Shown here in pieces: positions 22,030 through 24,853 of a stretch of DNA of 24,853 nucleotides. A model generated the notes under the pieces. It worked only from the letters and a program-made list of their open reading frames with translations. It searched no databases and was not told the DNA's origin. This DNA is from Roseburia_D sp964388945 (lineage in GTDB: Bacteria; Bacillota; Clostridia; Lachnospirales; Lachnospiraceae): contig CAYMCM010000034.1 of assembly GCA_964388945.1 (NCBI GenBank), positions 1 to 24,853 of the forward strand, read 5' to 3'. Made by a program: the position numbers and the translations under genes. Every line of letters begins with the position of its first letter. Position 1 is the stretch's first letter.

Positions 22030-22848
22030 TTATCTCTTCAACTGATTTGCTATACCAAGCATATCATCTGATGTCGTGATCACTTTGGAATTCATCTCGT
22101 ACGCACGCTGTGCAATGATCAGATTGACCATTTCGTCCGCAAGCTGTACGTTGGAGCCTTCCAAGTATCCCTGTACAATCTTACTCTTTGTCAGGTTGTT
22201 GTTCGTATATTCACTCATTGCCGCACCGGAAGCCTCTGTCACTGCAAGCAGACTGTTTGATTCTTTTTCCAGTCCTGCCGGATTGCGGAACTGATAAATA
22301 CCGATTCGCTGATTCAGCGCATGATAGTTTCCTGCTCCGTCTTTGTATCCGATTTCACCGGAATTTGACTGAAACTCCACACTCTCCGAAGAAACATCCG
22401 CCGGAAGCGAGATTACATTTCCATTCGAATCCAGTACATGATAGCCTTCCTGTGTACACAGAGAAACCACATTTCCGTCCTTCACCCAGGAAAAGTTACC
22501 GTTTCTGGTGTAGTAGGTTTCACCATCTGCTCCTCTGACAGAAAAAAGACCATTTCCTTCAATCGCAAATGCCGACTTGCTTTCGTTAGCAACCAACGCC
22601 CCCTGGGTAAAAATAGATGTATTGGATGCAACCCTTATTCCAAGCCCCACCTGAGCAGAGATCGGTTTTTCTTCGCCGTTCGCAGAAGTTGTCTTTGTCT
22701 GAAGGGTTTGGTAGAGCAGAGACTTAAACTCTGTTTTCTCTGATTTATAACCACTTGTATTTACATTGGAAAGATTGTTTGCAATCGTATCCACATTGGT
22801 CTGCTGGGCGATCATACCGGATGCACCAGTCCACAATGATCTCATCAT
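22030..22848 (-). CDS. flhP: Flagellar basal-body rod protein, FlgG/FlhP type
   Basis: The protein (272 residues) forms part of the flagellar rod outside the membrane. The N-terminal rod signature NNLSNVNTSGYK is at residues 24-35 after SLWTGASGMIAQQ. The C-terminal signature QRAYEMNSKVITTSDDMLG is intact, so both coiled ends needed for rod packing are present. The central D1-like region includes EGNGLFSVRGADGETYYTRNG. The first ATG (22848) is preferred over the next one because of its 11-base spacing to AAGGAG. In B. subtilis the matching gene follows flhO after mbl, the same order as here; the FlgG-like assignment for this copy is by order and sequence style. Confidence 0.9.
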   Translation of the reverse strand: MMRSLWTGASGMIAQQTNVDTIANNLSNVNTSGYKSEKTEFKSLLYQTLQTKTTSANGEEKPISAQVGLGIRVASNTSIFTQGALVANESKSAFAIEGNGLFSVRGADGETYYTRNGNFSWVKDGNVVSLCTQEGYHVLDSNGNVISLPADVSSESVEFQSNSGEIGYKDGAGNYHALNQRIGIYQFRNPAGLEKESNSLLAVTEASGAAMSEYTNNNLTKSKIVQGYLEGSNVQLADEMVNLIIAQRAYEMNSKVITTSDDMLGIANQLKR

Positions 22849-22877
22849 ATGTCACACATCTCCTTTTATCTTATCTA

Positions 22878-23678
22878 TCACGCTTTACCAACGTTGTTAG
22901 CTGCTTTTTCTAACGTACTGTCAATCGTCTGGATCAGCTTCTGGTTTGCTTCATACGCTCTTGAAACTGTGATCATATCCACCATCTCTGTGACAACATT
23001 GACATTTGATTTTTCAAGTGTTCCCTGTTCCACTGCGGCATCAGATGCCACTGCCTGTCCACCTTCTACCAGATCATACATATTTTCGCCGAATTCCTGC
23101 AAATAATTGTAATCTTCAAAATCGACTACGCCAACCTGTGCAACGATCTGATCATTCTGAATGATATTACCAAGCTCGTCCACACGGAATGTCTGGGTCG
23201 GGTCTAACCGGATATAACTTCCGGCTCCCGGATCTCCATTCAGCGCACCGTTCCGGTTCAAAACATAATCACCGTCTTTTGTCACCAGATAGCCTTCGGT
23301 ATTTACCTTGAACGCACCATCTCTGGTGTATTTAACAGAAGTCTCTCCCTGTTTATTGGTATAGGACAGGGCAAAAAAACCGTCTCCCGCGATCGCAAGA
23401 TCCTCTGCATTATCTGTCACCTCAAAATTTCCCTGACTCCAGTCCGTATAAGTTTCCCCGATCTTTACTCCCATATTGACATAACCAAGCGGCTTCGGAA
23501 GATTGTAATCCGAAGTGTCTTTTATCTTCAATGCAAGCTGATCTTCAAAAGACTTTGCAGTGCATCCTTCCTTCTTAAAACCATTTGTTGCACTGTTCGC
23601 AATGTTATTCGACAGGATATCCATCCGGTTTTGTTCCATAATCATCCCGGTATATGCTGTATAAAGGCCCTTTACCAT
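22878..23678 (-). CDS. flhO: Flagellar basal-body rod protein, FlgF/FlhO type
   Basis: I place the start at 23678 (266 residues) because AAGGAG lies about 8 bases before it and rod proteins begin with this MVKGLYTAYTGM sequence; the longer frame from 23717 adds 13 atypical residues. The rod signature NNIANSATNGFK is at residues 24-35 and the C-terminal SRAYEANQKLIQTIDSTLEK is intact. The central part contains GDGFFALSYTNKQGETSVKYTRDG. It shares the overall plan of the following flhP product but differs enough to be a distinct rod subunit. It is 63 bp after mbl and 29 bp before flhP. Confidence 0.9.
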   Translation of the reverse strand: MVKGLYTAYTGMIMEQNRMDILSNNIANSATNGFKKEGCTAKSFEDQLALKIKDTSDYNLPKPLGYVNMGVKIGETYTDWSQGNFEVTDNAEDLAIAGDGFFALSYTNKQGETSVKYTRDGAFKVNTEGYLVTKDGDYVLNRNGALNGDPGAGSYIRLDPTQTFRVDELGNIIQNDQIVAQVGVVDFEDYNYLQEFGENMYDLVEGGQAVASDAAVEQGTLEKSNVNVVTEMVDMITVSRAYEANQKLIQTIDSTLEKAANNVGKA

Positions 23679-23741
23679 ATGTGTTCTCCTTCCCCAGGCG
23701 TTTCCGCCCCTTCTCACTACTTTAATATATCGGCATTTTCT

Positions 23742-24737
23742 TTAATCATCATCACGTTTTCCGGCAAGAAATTCTACAAATTTTCCGGTTCCGATCGCCA
23801 CGCAGGTCATCGGCTCGTCTGCCGTCATCGTATTGATACCGGTTCTGTCTTCGATCAACTCTTCGAGTCCTCTGAGCAAGGATCCGCCTCCGGTCAGTAC
23901 AATACCGCGGTCTGCCACATCTGCTGCCAGTTCCGGCGGTGTTTTTTCCAATACACTGTGTACAGCTTCCACGATCTGAAGTGTCGGCTCACGCAGCGCT
24001 TCTTCTGTCTCCTCAGAAGATACCGTCACCGTCTTAGGAAGACCTGTTACAAGGTTACGTCCGCGCACATCCATTGTTTCTGCCTGTGCAAACGGGAAAC
24101 AGGTTCCGATCTTGATCTTGATATCTTCTGCTGTCCGTTCACCGATCAGAAGATTATGCTTCTTTCTCATATAACGAACGATTGCCTCATCAAAATCATC
24201 ACCGGCAATCTTAATAGAGGTGCTGACAACAGACCCTCCCAGTGAAATCACTGCGATGTCTGCAGTACCACCACCGATATCCACGATCATATTTCCGCAA
24301 GGTCTGGAAATATCGATCCCTGCTCCGATCGCAGCAGCGATCGGTTCTTCAATGATCGCAACTTCTCTGGCTCCTGCCTGATAAGTTGCATCTTCTACTG
24401 CCTTTTTCTCGACTTCTGTAACACCACTCGGTACACATACACTGATACGCGGCTTACGGAAACTCTTCTTGCCAAGTGCTTTCTGAATGAAATACTTGAT
24501 CATCTGCTCGGTAACTTTATAATCAGAGATGACACCCTGACGAAGCGGCCGCACCGCAACGATATTTCCCGGCGTTCTTCCAAGCATCAGTCTTGCTTCC
24601 TCACCGATTGCCTTAATCTTATTAGTATCTCTATCAAATGCCACTACGGACGGCTCTTTTAATACAACACCTTTTCCTTTAATATACACCAGTATGCTGG
24701 CTGTTCCCAAATCAATTCCTATATCTGTTGAAACCAT
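23742..24737 (-). CDS. mbl: MreB/Mbl family actin-like cell-shape protein
   Basis: Mbl is a bacterial actin that forms filaments under the membrane and guides lateral wall synthesis. The protein begins with the phosphate-1 motif DIGIDLGTAS (residues 5-14). VGRTPGNIV-like LGRTPGNIVAVRPL is at about 62-75, phosphate-2 IVDIGGGTAD at 151-160 and the adenosine motif IVLTGGGSLLRGLEEL near the C-terminus. Length is 331 residues from the ATG at 24737; starting at 24758 would add seven residues not usual in the family. AAGGGG lies about 11 bases before 24737, somewhat far. The neighbouring flhO and flhP match the B. subtilis mbl-flhO-flhP order, which favours Mbl over the mreBCD copy. Confidence 0.92.
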   Translation of the reverse strand: MVSTDIGIDLGTASILVYIKGKGVVLKEPSVVAFDRDTNKIKAIGEEARLMLGRTPGNIVAVRPLRQGVISDYKVTEQMIKYFIQKALGKKSFRKPRISVCVPSGVTEVEKKAVEDATYQAGAREVAIIEEPIAAAIGAGIDISRPCGNMIVDIGGGTADIAVISLGGSVVSTSIKIAGDDFDEAIVRYMRKKHNLLIGERTAEDIKIKIGTCFPFAQAETMDVRGRNLVTGLPKTVTVSSEETEEALREPTLQIVEAVHSVLEKTPPELAADVADRGIVLTGGGSLLRGLEELIEDRTGINTMTADEPMTCVAIGTGKFVEFLAGKRDDD

Positions 24738-24780
24738 CTGATATGTTTCCCCTTTCATCTGTTTCCATTTATGTCGAATA

Positions 24781-24803
24781 TCTGCCGTATTTCTAAAGGC
24801 AGA
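24781..24803. repeat. Small hairpin upstream of mbl
   Basis: TCTGCC (24781-24786) pairs with GGCAGA (24798-24803) around an 11-base loop. There is no T-run on either side, so it is not an intrinsic terminator. It lies in the probable mbl leader. A TATAAT on the minus strand (24845-24840) may be the -10 box, but its -35 box would be outside the window. Confidence 0.35.
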
Positions 24804-24853
24804 CTATGCATTTAATCATATTCTTACATATATAATCTTATTATATACAATAA

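Overview
The window looks like chromosomal DNA from a flagellated, low-GC Gram-positive bacterium of the class Clostridia, most likely a Lachnospiraceae (Roseburia/Agathobacter-like). This is an inference from gene content: a CdaA-CdaR-GlmM operon, an Mbl-FlhO-FlhP flagellar rod cluster, a ComF-YvyF pair, strong AGGAGG-type ribosome binding sites and sigma-A-like promoters. No rRNA, tRNA, CRISPR, insertion sequence or prophage gene was recognised. Coding density is high and no gap without a gene exceeds about 250 bp.

Layout. (1) 1-3424, minus: dTDP-L-rhamnose genes rfbB, an extra NAD-dependent sugar epimerase/reductase, rfbA, and rfbC (cut by the window edge). They have their own promoter at about 3458-3486, and a terminator-like hairpin lies between rfbA and rfbC. 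(2) 3483-8147, minus: surface polysaccharide genes: a DUF2142 multi-membrane protein, rfbD, two family-2 glycosyltransferases and a 52-residue membrane protein that resembles only the C-terminal part of DUF2304. (3) 8161-15079, minus: two unknown membrane proteins, then cdaA-cdaR-glmM (c-di-AMP synthesis, its regulator, and the enzyme making glucosamine-1-phosphate for peptidoglycan), an HPr-family phosphocarrier and a long-form leuA. Between 15079 and 3483 no gap exceeds 37 bp and I see no terminator, so regions 2 and 3 could be one transcript of about 11.6 kb. (4) 15166-16342, minus: comF-yvyF with a terminator. (5) 16484-19391, plus: a TrpXYZ-like ABC importer with a near-consensus promoter and a two-way terminator. 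It is the only plus-strand unit. (6) 19390-21606, minus: recD2 helicase. (7) 21623-24737, minus: mbl, flhO, flhP and a rod-binding protein, ending in a terminator.

How the genes fit together. Most of the left 15 kb serves the cell envelope. GlmM feeds UDP-GlcNAc synthesis, CdaA/CdaR set the c-di-AMP level, RfbABCD make dTDP-L-rhamnose, and the glycosyltransferases with the DUF2142 protein probably build or decorate a rhamnose-containing wall polymer. HPr and LeuA are metabolic genes embedded in this envelope unit. The right side joins cell-shape (Mbl) and flagellar rod genes in the order known from Bacillus subtilis mbl-flhO-flhP.
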